Source: Bacteroidia bacterium
GTDB taxonomy: Bacteria > Bacteroidota > Bacteroidia > Palsa-965
Assembly (NCBI GenBank): GCA_025454955.1
Contig: JALONL010000002.1
Location: 62,001-126,000, forward strand
Reading direction: 5' to 3'
Length of the DNA: 64,000 bases
A program made the position numbers and the translations under genes. Each line of letters begins with the position of its first letter. Within the stretch, counting starts at the first letter, position 1. The notes under the pieces are model-generated. The model saw nothing but the letters and a program-made list of their open reading frames with translations. It made no database searches and was not told where the DNA came from. Positions 26,236 through 33,734 of this stretch are shown here, in pieces.

Positions 26236-26763
26236 TTATTGAATCGCCTGTGCCTGCTCTTCCTGTATATTAAAACGCTGTTTTACAGCCTCGTAATCGT
26301 TCCAGTCGAGATCGGGATTGGCGTTACGCTGATCGGCAGGAAGTACAATGATTTTAAACTGTACGTTGGTATTGAAATAATCATTCGGATCACTTCCTGA
26401 GCCGATACCGTTGTATGTCCACAGCATTTCCACCGCACCCACATAATGATAAAAACCCATAAAATAATTGGTTGAAGACACATGAGTATAAGGCAATGCG
26501 CGCCAGGCACTTACTGGTTTGAAGTACACCATCACAGCCACATTATCAATATTATCGGCTGTTATTTCAGGAATTGCAGCAGCCGCAGTCCAGTCGGAAT
26601 TACTGTTTACATACCAGTTAGTTGGTGTAAACAAATAAGTGCTGATATTCACTGTTCCGGGTTCACCCTGAGGCCCGGGAGGTCCTTCTTTGGTGCACTG
26701 TGTAAGTACAATGGCTGGCAATAAAATGAGCAAAAACCGGAATGAACTAATTAGATTATTCAT
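26236..26763 (-). CDS. lipoprotein with a short collagen-like segment
   Basis: The 175-residue protein has a lipobox (VLTQC, Cys23), followed at once by a Gly-x-Pro-type run (GPPGPQGEPG) and then a domain of about 130 residues with no family I recognise. In Bacteroidota this pattern (lipobox, CTKEGP.GP.G) is common in small surface lipoproteins, where the collagen-like part seems to be a spacer. It probably forms a pair with the protein encoded 22 bp upstream at 26786. The function is unknown. Confidence 0.75.
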   Translation of the reverse strand: MNNLISSFRFLLILLPAIVLTQCTKEGPPGPQGEPGTVNISTYLFTPTNWYVNSNSDWTAAAAIPEITADNIDNVAVMVYFKPVSAWRALPYTHVSSTNYFMGFYHYVGAVEMLWTYNGIGSGSDPNDYFNTNVQFKIIVLPADQRNANPDLDWNDYEAVKQRFNIQEEQAQAIQ

Positions 26764-26785
26764 AGTTTATTGGTGTGGTTTGGTG

Positions 26786-27133
26786 TTAATTTGTCTTTAC
26801 AGCATTCTCAGGTGAAACGTTTATTTCTTCCTGAGTCGGATCTCCTTTAGAGAGTGACTTTTTCAGGAAATAACCAGCCACAGATACGGTCAGTCCTATA
26901 ATGATGGCAATTACAATCCGCTTAACCGTATTCCTGCCTGTTGCACGCGAACCCCGGGCTTCGCCCGGCAATTCATTTTTTACATTCACCGGAGTTTCAG
27001 TAGTTACATGAATTGTGGGATTAACCTGTATGGATGGGTTGAACGTATTGGTAATGGGCGAATGCACACTATGATTGAGATTATTCCCGGATGATGGCTG
27101 GTCTGATGCGGGCAGCGGTTCTTTTTTGTTCAT
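26786..27133 (-). CDS. hypothetical protein with Asn/Pro-rich head and one membrane helix
   Basis: The 115-residue protein has a low-complexity head of alternating N-P-T/S-I-x-V units (PITNTFNPSIQVNPTIHV), a basic stretch (RGSRATGRNTVKR), one membrane helix (about residues 71-88, IVIAIIIGLTVSVAGYFL) and a short acidic tail. The orientation is uncertain. It is 22 bp upstream of the collagen-like lipoprotein, so the two may be co-expressed. No family was recognised. Confidence 0.6.
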   Translation of the reverse strand: MNKKEPLPASDQPSSGNNLNHSVHSPITNTFNPSIQVNPTIHVTTETPVNVKNELPGEARGSRATGRNTVKRIVIAIIIGLTVSVAGYFLKKSLSKGDPTQEEINVSPENAVKTN

Positions 27134-27352
27134 AGTGGCTTATTGAATTTTCGGGAAAACCGGCATTGGGTAACCGATGATTTGTTGGGACAAAGATATT
27201 TTCAGCACCGGGGTGCATTTCCTTTGTTTCGGGGATATGGAGTACCTGATTTCTGAGGGTTTTTCGTCCAATCATCTCTGGCATGGAGCATTTTCAGTGA
27301 ACTCATCTGCATATTACTCCTCCGCTTACCTTTGCATTAAAACCGGCACACC
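27134..27352. other. intergenic stretch without a convincing gene
   Basis: A minus-strand open frame (27081-27284) overlaps the gene at 26786 and has no recognisable features, so it is not called. The only signal seen is the -7 element at 27327. Confidence 0.4.
27327..27334 (+). promoter_or_regulatory. -7 element TACCTTTG before a TTG-started gene
   Basis: TACCTTTG is a full match to TAnnTTTG. It ends 18 bp before the TTG start codon at 27353, so the leader would be about 10-13 nt. No -33 TTG at the usual spacing was seen. Confidence 0.5.
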
Positions 27353-28333
27353 TTGTTTATCCGTCTGGCGCGGCAAAATACGCCGCCTGCAATAGTGTTA
27401 ATAGTGGTTGTGGGCATTTTGCTCTGGGCACCGGCATTGTTTGTGCAGGCTGCTCCCCTGCGCGGGGTGCAGATGCCGCTGTTTGCTTTTGCGGCCCAGT
27501 TTGCGGCCGGTTTTCCGCTTGCCTCAAAGGTGGTGGCTTTGCTGGTGTTGCTGGGCGAGGCTTTCCTGCTTAATTATATTGTACAGCAGCACCAGTTGCT
27601 CACCAAAAAATCGTGGCTGCCGGCTTTGCTTACTGTGGTGCTGGGCTCGGCCACGGCCGATTTGCTTCAGCTTTCGGCTCCGCTGCTGGCCCTGCTGCCT
27701 TTGTTGCTGGCGCTGCATGTGCTGGCAGGTACATACCGACTGAACAGTGCTTTTTCGCAGGTGTTTAACAGTGGCGTGCTTATTTCCATTGCGGCGCTCA
27801 TTTACCTGCCTGCGGCCATTTTTCTGGTGTTTGCCTTTGCCGCATTGGTGCTGCTCAGGCCATTTATCTGGCGCGAGTGGATGATTTTATTGTTTGGCTT
27901 TTTGCTGCCGTGGATTTATGTAAGCGTGTGGTATTACTGGCACGATAACCTGGCGGTGTTTTACCGCGACCTTGTGCTGCAGCCGGTTTTACAGCGCGAT
28001 TTCTTTCTTAAACTCCCCGCCGAGGCCTATCCGCTTACGGCCATTGTAGGCTTGCTGCTGCTCACTGCCATTGGCCGTTTTGTGGCCGGTTCGGGCACGG
28101 CTACCATGAAAACGCGTAAGGGCATTTCGCTCATGAACTGGTTTTTGTTTACCGGCCTGCTGGCTTTGCTGCCTGCACAGCATTTTGGTGCGGCCACTTT
28201 GCTGCCGGTGCTGCCGCCGCTTGCCTTTGTCACGGCAAACTACTTCCTGCTGGCCCGAAGGCTGTGGATGGCCGAAGTGCTTTTCGGAATTTTGATTCTG
28301 GCTGTGATTATTGGCTACAAACCCTGGCTTTAG
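27353..28333 (+). CDS. multi-pass membrane protein (DUF6427-like)
   Basis: The protein is 326 residues, with about nine hydrophobic helices through almost the whole length and short loops. The frame is blocked by a stop codon at 27338, and the first ATG would remove the first helix (IVLIVVVGILLWAPALFV), so TTG at 27353 is the best start; the TACCTTTG element just upstream supports it. The length, the helix pattern and the purine-gene neighbourhood recall DUF6427 proteins of Bacteroidota; this is from memory. purQ begins 62 bp after the stop codon. Confidence 0.72.
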   Translation: MFIRLARQNTPPAIVLIVVVGILLWAPALFVQAAPLRGVQMPLFAFAAQFAAGFPLASKVVALLVLLGEAFLLNYIVQQHQLLTKKSWLPALLTVVLGSATADLLQLSAPLLALLPLLLALHVLAGTYRLNSAFSQVFNSGVLISIAALIYLPAAIFLVFAFAALVLLRPFIWREWMILLFGFLLPWIYVSVWYYWHDNLAVFYRDLVLQPVLQRDFFLKLPAEAYPLTAIVGLLLLTAIGRFVAGSGTATMKTRKGISLMNWFLFTGLLALLPAQHFGAATLLPVLPPLAFVTANYFLLARRLWMAEVLFGILILAVIIGYKPWL

Positions 28334-28395
28334 GTTGCCCGGAGTTGTGTATCTTTACGGCAGTTTTTTCACCCATCTATTTCAATTTACAGCCC

Positions 28396-29091
28396 ATGAA
28401 ATTCGGCGTTGTTATTTTCCCCGGTTCAAACTGCGATCAGGACATGATTTATGTGCTGCGCAATATTATGAAACAGGAAGTGGTTGAACTGTGGCACAAA
28501 GACAGCGACCTGCAGGGTTGCGATGCTGTGGTGCTGCCCGGCGGATTTTCGTATGGCGATTACCTGCGTTCGGGTGCCATTGCGCGTTTTTCGCCCATCA
28601 TGACAGAGGTAATTGCTTTTGCCGGTAAAGGCGGGCTGGTGTTTGGCGTGTGCAACGGCTTTCAGATTTTATGCGAATCGGGGCTGCTGCCCGGCGCATT
28701 GCTGCACAACAGCGAACGCAAGTTCATTTGCAAAAACGTATATATCAAAGCGCAAACAGCCGATACGCTGCTTACCCAGGCCGTGCCGCAGGACAAAGCC
28801 CTGAAAATACCCATTGCCCACGGCGAAGGCCGCTACTACATTGATGCCGAAAGCCTCAAGCAGATGAACGAAAACGGCCAGATTATTTTCCGCTACTGCG
28901 ACGAAAACGGCCAGATTACCGAAGCCGCCAACCCCAACGGCGCACTCGAAAACATAGCCGGTGTATGCAATGCCGGCAAAAACGTATTCGGCATGATGCC
29001 GCACCCCGAGCGCGCTGCCGACGAACAACTGAGCAACACCGACGGCATTTCGCTTTTCCGCTCGCTGGTAAGCGCCGCCGTGGCACGCTGA
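28396..29091 (+). CDS. purQ: phosphoribosylformylglycinamidine synthase, glutaminase subunit PurQ
   Basis: PurQ supplies ammonia from glutamine to PurL in the fourth step of purine synthesis. The ATG at 28396 (MKFGVVIFPGSNCDQDM) gives 231 residues, usual for a stand-alone PurQ. The class I glutaminase triad is C86 (GVCNGFQIL), H203 and E205 (MMPHPERA). A separate PurQ implies that this genome uses the small PurL with PurS instead of one fused protein; those genes are not in the window. A near-consensus TATCTTTA lies at 28350-28357. A terminator follows. Confidence 0.96.
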   Translation: MKFGVVIFPGSNCDQDMIYVLRNIMKQEVVELWHKDSDLQGCDAVVLPGGFSYGDYLRSGAIARFSPIMTEVIAFAGKGGLVFGVCNGFQILCESGLLPGALLHNSERKFICKNVYIKAQTADTLLTQAVPQDKALKIPIAHGEGRYYIDAESLKQMNENGQIIFRYCDENGQITEAANPNGALENIAGVCNAGKNVFGMMPHPERAADEQLSNTDGISLFRSLVSAAVAR

Positions 29092-29116
29092 TACAACATA
29101 ACATATTGACCATCAG

Positions 29117-29149
29117 AAGGCCGGGAAGCTCACTCTTTCCGGCCTTTTG
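29117..29149 (+). terminator. Rho-independent terminator after purQ
   Basis: The stem AAGGCCGG / CCGGCCTT (29117-29124, 29139-29146), extended inward by A-T pairs, is followed by a short T-run. Confidence 0.75.
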
Positions 29150-29245
29150 CGTGTATGGTGCCGTGTGTAACTTGTTCACAACTTGATGGGGCGCAAGCCC
29201 TGTTTCGCTGTAATTTTAAGGTGTTAATCAACACGTATTTTAGCC

Positions 29246-29611
29246 ATGTTTACCGCCAGCGAAAACCCAACCATTACCATTAAACGCAAGAACACCCAAA
29301 CCGTGTTCGACTACTGCCTCGACAATGATTTTACATTTTCTGTACGCCGTGCCGCCGGAAAAGACGAGGTGGAAATTGAATTTGAAGTAACCGACGTAAA
29401 ACGTGGCGTACTTCTGGGAATGTTCCTCCGCGAAAACCGTTTCGAACTCAACGGCATTGCACCCGCCGCTCCCGCCGCTGCTCCCGCCGCCCCGCGCACC
29501 GCAGCCAAAAAAGCCACCAACGGCACCGCTGCCACCCACGAACAAACCACCACACAGGAACATACATCCATTGCCGAAGAAGGATTGCTGCTCAATCTCG
29601 ATGCCAATTAA
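29246..29611 (+). CDS. hypothetical protein with a compact N-terminal domain and Ala/Thr-rich tail
   Basis: The 121-residue protein has no signal peptide or membrane helix. Residues 1-70 look like a small beta-rich domain (ITIKRKNTQTVFDYCLDND, EVEIEFEVTDVKRGVLLGMF), and the rest is low complexity (APAAPAAAPAAPRTAAKKA) with a short conserved-looking end (EEGLLLNLDAN). No family was recognised. TATTTTAG at 29236-29243, just before the ATG, may be a promoter element. A strong terminator shared with the convergent STAS-like gene follows. Confidence 0.65.
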   Translation: MFTASENPTITIKRKNTQTVFDYCLDNDFTFSVRRAAGKDEVEIEFEVTDVKRGVLLGMFLRENRFELNGIAPAAPAAAPAAPRTAAKKATNGTAATHEQTTTQEHTSIAEEGLLLNLDAN

Positions 29612-29631
29612 ACCTTTCAGCGCAACAACAC

Positions 29632-29668
29632 AAAAAACGCCGCGATGTAAAAGTCGCGGCGTTTTTTT
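29632..29668. terminator. bidirectional Rho-independent terminator
   Basis: The stem ACGCCGCGA / TCGCGGCGT (29637-29645, 29654-29662) is bordered by an A-run and a T-run, so it can serve both the gene ending at 29611 and the convergent gene ending at 29693. Confidence 0.88.
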
Positions 29669-29692
29669 ATGCGTTTATATTTTCGGTTCGGG

Positions 29693-30100
29693 TTAATTGC
29701 GGTTCAACTGCAGCAACCATTCCTCGGCACTTTGCCGGTCGTTGAACGTGCGTACCGGAATTACCGGGCGGTTTATGCGGTTAAAAAAACTCACCATCAT
29801 ACGTACCGAAGTAATATCGGTACACACCGCCGCGCCCTGTATGCCGTTGAGCGAACACAACTGCGCCGCTGCATTGCGTGCCGAAGCCGAAAGCAGAAAC
29901 GGCATCTGTGCCAAAATAAGAATTCCGTTTACCGACCCGTCGGCCAGCGGTGCGGCAGCTTTGTGGATTTCGCCCACATCATCGGCCTCTACTTCGGCAC
30001 CATCAAATACTTCTGTCACAATAAGATTGCCGCTGCGATACAAACGGCAAACCCTGAGTTCTGTTATCGACTCTTCTTTCACGGTTATTGAGCTTAACAA
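29693..30100 (-). CDS. STAS/SpoIIAA-like single-domain protein (DUF7793-like)
   Basis: The 135-residue cytoplasmic protein has the pattern of the STAS-like proteins of Bacteroidota: a strand-helix lead (VTEVFDGAEVEADDVGEIHKAA), a central strand (NGILILAQMPFLLSASAR), and a C-terminal F-N-R-I-N-R-P...R-x-F-x-x-x-x-x-A-x-x-W-L element (TFNDRQSAEEWLLQL). It shares this last element with the protein at 38476. The start is uncertain: TTG at 30100 or GTG at 30082, since no ATG is available. A 10-bp inverted repeat lies 34-77 bp upstream of the TTG. The function is unknown; regulation or signalling is inferred from the fold. Confidence 0.7.
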   Translation of the reverse strand: MLSSITVKEESITELRVCRLYRSGNLIVTEVFDGAEVEADDVGEIHKAAAPLADGSVNGILILAQMPFLLSASARNAAAQLCSLNGIQGAAVCTDITSVRMMVSFFNRINRPVIPVRTFNDRQSAEEWLLQLNRN

Positions 30101-30133
30101 AAAGCAGGGGAGAACACGAAGAAAGCATAATTT

Positions 30134-30177
30134 TTAATAACCCCGACAATTACCTGAAAAATAATCCGGGTTATTAA
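30134..30177. repeat. 10-bp inverted repeat upstream of the STAS-like gene
   Basis: TTAATAACCC (30134-30143) and GGGTTATTAA (30168-30177) are perfect inverted copies with 24 nt between them. Neither strand has a T-run after the stem, so a terminator is unlikely. It may be an operator or a leftover hairpin between nadD and the STAS-like gene. Confidence 0.45.
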
Positions 30178-30213
30178 ACCATAAATAATTCCCAACCGAT
30201 AAAAACGTACAGG

Positions 30214-30789
30214 TTATTTCCGGTAAAAATTCATTTCATCCAGATACTCCCACGCGGCCACCGGCATGAAATAGCGTACATCTTTTTTATCCCTTATGGC
30301 TTCGCGGATAAAAGTGGATGAAATTTCCATTACCGGCGCATCGGTAAATTTTACCGATGCATGGTTGCGCAAATCGCCGCCATCGAACCCGGGGCGCGGA
30401 TATACATATATCTGATAATGCTCCAGAATTACTTCGTAGTTCTTCCATTTTTTGAGCGAGTTCAGATTATCGGAACCCATGATGAGGGCAAACTGGTATT
30501 GAGGATATTTATCGGCAAGCCAGGCCAAAGTGTTTACCGTGAAGGAAGGTTGCGGCAACTTAAATTCTATATCGCTGGCTTTAAGATTGGGATGATCGCC
30601 AATGGCGCGGCTTACCAGTTCGAGGCGGTGATGATCGGCCAGAAGTGTTTTCTTTTCCTTGAGCGGATTGTGGGGCGATACCACAAACCAGAGTTTATCG
30701 AGATCGGTAAACGAGAGCATGTAGTTGGCCAACACAAGATGCCCCACATGGATAGGATTGAACGATCCGAAAAACAAACCAACTTTCAT
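30214..30789 (-). CDS. nadD: nicotinate-nucleotide adenylyltransferase
   Basis: NadD joins nicotinate mononucleotide to AMP to give deamido-NAD, a step of NAD synthesis. The 191 residues are normal for the family. The nucleotidyltransferase signature is GSFNPIHVGH (8-17), with the second motif ISSTFIR near residue 160. The ATG at 30789 follows the gmk stop codon by 12 bp. The order yicC-gmk-nadD is a common cluster in Bacteroidota, and the three share one strand here. Confidence 0.96.
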   Translation of the reverse strand: MKVGLFFGSFNPIHVGHLVLANYMLSFTDLDKLWFVVSPHNPLKEKKTLLADHHRLELVSRAIGDHPNLKASDIEFKLPQPSFTVNTLAWLADKYPQYQFALIMGSDNLNSLKKWKNYEVILEHYQIYVYPRPGFDGGDLRNHASVKFTDAPVMEISSTFIREAIRDKKDVRYFMPVAAWEYLDEMNFYRK

Positions 30790-30801
30790 GACGAGAAAAA
30801 T

Positions 30802-31395
30802 TTAACCGAGGGGCTGCGGCGGTGTGTGAAGAAACCCGGCCACAAGCTCCACCGCTTCGGCCTTGGCCTTTTCGAGTTCGGCATTGAGCAGTTGATAGTC
30901 GAACGCCGGTGCCTGCTGCAATTCCTGTGCGGCTTTGGCTAAGCGCATCAGAATTTTTTCTTCGGGCTCGGTGGCGCGGTGGCGCAGGCGTTGTTCGAGT
31001 GCTTCTATCGAAGGTGGTTTTACGAAAATGGAAAGTGCATTGGCTCCGAAGATTTTTTTCAGGTTAATGCCGCCTTTTACATCCACATCAAAAATCACGC
31101 AGTGGCCTTTTTTCCATATCCGTTCCACTTCGGCGCGAAGCGTGCCGTAGCATTGCTGCTGATACACCTGTTCCCATTCAATAAAATCGCCCGCGGCCAC
31201 GCGGTTGTCGAATTCCTGCTGCGAGAGGAAATAATAATCGGCACCATGCTGCTCGTTGCCGCGGGGCGGGCGGCTGGTGGCCGAAACCGAAAATTCGAGC
31301 TGCGGAAAACGCGAACGCAGGTAATGCACAATAGTGGTTTTACCCGCGCCTGAGGGGGCAGAAAAGATAATGGCCTTTCCGCTGTGTACTGTCAT
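30802..31395 (-). CDS. gmk: guanylate kinase
   Basis: Guanylate kinase phosphorylates GMP to GDP with ATP. The 197-residue protein has the P-loop APSGAGKTT (13-21), the GMP-binding S-x-T-x-R-P-P-R-x-x-E segment (SATSRPPRGNEQHG) and the lid region (FIEWEQVYQQQCYGT). The ATG at 31395 lies five bases after the yicC stop codon, so the two genes are tightly coupled. Confidence 0.97.
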   Translation of the reverse strand: MTVHSGKAIIFSAPSGAGKTTIVHYLRSRFPQLEFSVSATSRPPRGNEQHGADYYFLSQQEFDNRVAAGDFIEWEQVYQQQCYGTLRAEVERIWKKGHCVIFDVDVKGGINLKKIFGANALSIFVKPPSIEALEQRLRHRATEPEEKILMRLAKAAQELQQAPAFDYQLLNAELEKAKAEAVELVAGFLHTPPQPLG

Positions 31396-31400
31396 TGCAA

Positions 31401-32276
31401 TTACAACACGTTAAGCAGTTGTTCCTTAATTTTTTCCAGCTCGTCTTTCATCTGCACCACTATTTTCTGGATGGCGGCATCGTTTGCTTTTGAGCCAATG
31501 GTGTTTATTTCGCGGCCAATTTCCTGGGTAATGAAACCGAGTTTTCGCCCGCTGGAGGCTTCGTTCATGGTTTGCAGGAAATATTCGCAGTGTGTTTGCA
31601 GGCGGAGTTTTTCTTCGGTGATGTCGAATTTTTCGAGGTAATAAATCAGTTCCTGCTCAAAGCGGTTCTGGTCTATTTTATCGCCGCCCACATTTTCGTG
31701 AAGTGCTTTCTGCAGGCGTTCGCGCACAGCCGAAATGCGCTGCGGATCGAGCACATGAATTTCGGCCAGTTTGGCGAGGATGAGTCCGATGCGCTGCTCG
31801 AATTCAGAAGCCAGCACCTTGCCCTCGGTTTCGCGGAAGTTGTTGAATGATTCTACCGCCTGCTTAATGGTTACCGATACCTGCGCCCATTCTGTTTCGT
31901 CGAACTCCTGACGTTCCTGCTTCATTACATCGGGCATGCGCATTACAATTTGCAGAATATCGGCATGATTGGGCTGCCCCACCGAAGCGGCGATGCGTTC
32001 CATTTCCTTGTAATAGGCCTGAAAGAGTGTGGTGTTGATGAGCGAGTTGCTGCCTTCGGCAGAGGTTTCGCTATATACCGAGAAATCGACTTTGCCCCGC
32101 TCGGTGGTGCGCGAAAGTTCGGAACGTACTTCGGCCTCTTTTTCGCGGTACTGCGAAGGCATACGCATATTGAGATCGAGCTGGCGGCTGTTGAGCGATC
32201 GGATTTCGACCGTTACTTTTTTCTGGGGCAATTCGCATACGGCTTTGCCGAAGCCTGTCATTGATTTCATCGACAT
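31401..32276 (-). CDS. yicC: YicC/YloC family endoribonuclease
   Basis: YicC-family proteins are RNases, and in Escherichia coli YicC helps degrade the small RNA RyhB. From the ATG at 32276 the product is 291 residues, the family length; the ATG at 32270 (MKSMTGFGKA) is the other possibility. Hallmarks are MTGFGKA at the N-terminus, RSLNSRQLDLNMRMP, and the C-terminal block TQEIGREINTIGSKAND. The frame continues upstream to 32456 with no family features. A TACATTTG element overlaps the start region. Confidence 0.94.
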   Translation of the reverse strand: MSMKSMTGFGKAVCELPQKKVTVEIRSLNSRQLDLNMRMPSQYREKEAEVRSELSRTTERGKVDFSVYSETSAEGSNSLINTTLFQAYYKEMERIAASVGQPNHADILQIVMRMPDVMKQERQEFDETEWAQVSVTIKQAVESFNNFRETEGKVLASEFEQRIGLILAKLAEIHVLDPQRISAVRERLQKALHENVGGDKIDQNRFEQELIYYLEKFDITEEKLRLQTHCEYFLQTMNEASSGRKLGFITQEIGREINTIGSKANDAAIQKIVVQMKDELEKIKEQLLNVL

Positions 32277-32284
32277 CAAATGTA
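32277..32284 (-). promoter_or_regulatory. -7 element TACATTTG directly before yicC
   Basis: The minus strand reads TACATTTG, a full TAnnTTTG match, one base before the ATG at 32276. If it is active, the transcript would begin near 32270, which would favour the second ATG and a leaderless mRNA. No -33 TTG at the usual spacing was found. Confidence 0.4.
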
Positions 32285-32304
32285 GGGAATTCCTTTGAGC
32301 ATTG

Positions 32305-33192
32305 TCATTGGGCGCGTGGCGGTGTGCTCCGGCTGGCCAGCCACACACCGGTGAAAATGAAAAGTGCCGACACAATTTTCTGCCACGAAAGCACATCCTT
32401 TCCCAGCCACAATGCAATGGCGGCAGCAAGCAGCGGCTGCAGGTAAATGTATGCACTTACCACCGACGGGCTGAGCGCACTCAGCGCATACGTATTGAGC
32501 AGATAAGCCACAAACGTAATTCCGAATACCACAAACAGCACATCAAACCAATGCCGCCCGGTAAATGTGTGCCATTCCACCGCCGACAGTTGCTGTATGC
32601 CAAACGGAAAAACCAGTATGCCGCCAAACAAAAACACCCAGCTGAGAATGGTTACCGTATGGTACTTGCTCATGAGCGGTTTTACCAGCACAAGGTATGT
32701 GCCCCACGAAAGTGCATTGATGAAAATAAACAAATCACCCAGCGCATCATCCTCGCGCGAACTGCTGCTGCCCGTGAGAATAAGCAAGGCTGCCCCCGCA
32801 AGTCCGAGAAGAATGCCCGAAAGGCGGGTAAGCGTAATACGTTCGCGCAGAATAATGTTGCCAATAACCAGCACCAGCAGCGGCGAAGTAATCATAATAA
32901 TACCCGCCGATATGGGTGCCGTGCGGCTCATGCCTGTCATAAACAGGCTTTGGTTGAGTGCCACGCCAAACACCGAAAGCAGCAGAAGCCGGGGCAGGTC
33001 TTTATTGTCAACCCGCTCGCGTATCACCAAACGGCAGAGCCAGAACAGCGGTGCCGCACCCAGAATACGCATAAGCACAAAGCCCAGCGGGGCAATGTGC
33101 GAAGGCGTTACTTCTTTAATGAGGGAAAAGCTGAGTGCATAAATGCACATCGCCGTAATCAGTGCCAGATGCGCCAGCGTTGTTTTTGACAT
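32305..33192 (-). CDS. EamA/DMT family transporter
   Basis: The 295-residue inner-membrane protein has ten hydrophobic helices in two halves, the layout of the drug/metabolite transporter superfamily. Typical phrases are SFSLIKEVTPSHIAPLGF, ALNQSLFMTGMSRTAP and LALSPSVVSAYIYLQPLLAA-like text near the end. The ATG at 33192 is preferred to the TTG nine bases upstream. The substrate cannot be predicted. The gene is 25 bp after the ArsC-like gene and 28 bp before yicC, but the promoter element before yicC suggests separate transcription. Confidence 0.9.
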   Translation of the reverse strand: MSKTTLAHLALITAMCIYALSFSLIKEVTPSHIAPLGFVLMRILGAAPLFWLCRLVIRERVDNKDLPRLLLLSVFGVALNQSLFMTGMSRTAPISAGIIMITSPLLVLVIGNIILRERITLTRLSGILLGLAGAALLILTGSSSSREDDALGDLFIFINALSWGTYLVLVKPLMSKYHTVTILSWVFLFGGILVFPFGIQQLSAVEWHTFTGRHWFDVLFVVFGITFVAYLLNTYALSALSPSVVSAYIYLQPLLAAAIALWLGKDVLSWQKIVSALFIFTGVWLASRSTPPRAQ

Positions 33193-33217
33193 ACGCGGCA
33201 AAGATCGGGAATGCCTT

Positions 33218-33571
33218 TTACTTCACCGCCTCTTTGGCTGCCGCAACCGTATTTTTTGCACTGCCAATAAAAATCTGCTTGCCGATGATGATGGTGGGAC
33301 GCTTGAGAAAGGTGTATTCTTCGAGAATGTAGCGGCGGTAATCTTTCTCAGTCAGTGTCATGTTGTTAAGCCCCATTGCACGGTATTTCATGGCAATGCG
33401 GCTGAAAAGCGGTTCGTAGCCGCCGGCCATTTTTGCCATTTCATCGAGCTGGGCCGGACTTATCGGCTCTTCTTTAATGTCCTGAAATTCAAACTTCTTT
33501 TTCTTCAGATCGAGGGCGTCGATAATTTTCTTGCAGGTGCCGCAATTACCGAGATAATATACTTTGTTCAT
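33218..33571 (-). CDS. ArsC/Spx-like thioredoxin-fold protein
   Basis: The 117-residue protein belongs to the ArsC/Spx family, with a C10-G-T-C13 motif (LGNCGTCKKI) near the N-terminus and the family end KRPTIIIGKQIFIG. True arsenate reductases have a single active cysteine and three arginines; Spx has CxxC. This one carries CxxC but lacks evidence for an Spx role in Bacteroidota, so only the fold can be named. It lies upstream of the EamA transporter on the same strand. Confidence 0.87.
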   Translation of the reverse strand: MNKVYYLGNCGTCKKIIDALDLKKKKFEFQDIKEEPISPAQLDEMAKMAGGYEPLFSRIAMKYRAMGLNNMTLTEKDYRRYILEEYTFLKRPTIIIGKQIFIGSAKNTVAAAKEAVK

Positions 33572-33734
33572 GTTTCCGGGTTTTGAATCTATTTACGGAA
33601 GACTAAACGGTTGTGGTTGTTAAAATGTTTACCTGTTTCGACGGATGTTGATATTGCGGGATAAAAACTGTGCATTTCAGTCGGTAATCAGCACCAGTAT
33701 TGCTATACTTGCCGGGCTTTTACCCCTGTTCACA

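Noticed and set aside
27081..27284. Minus-strand 67-codon frame overlapping the Asn/Pro-rich protein gene
   Set aside because: It overlaps a better gene, has no signal, helix or motif and no plausible start context.
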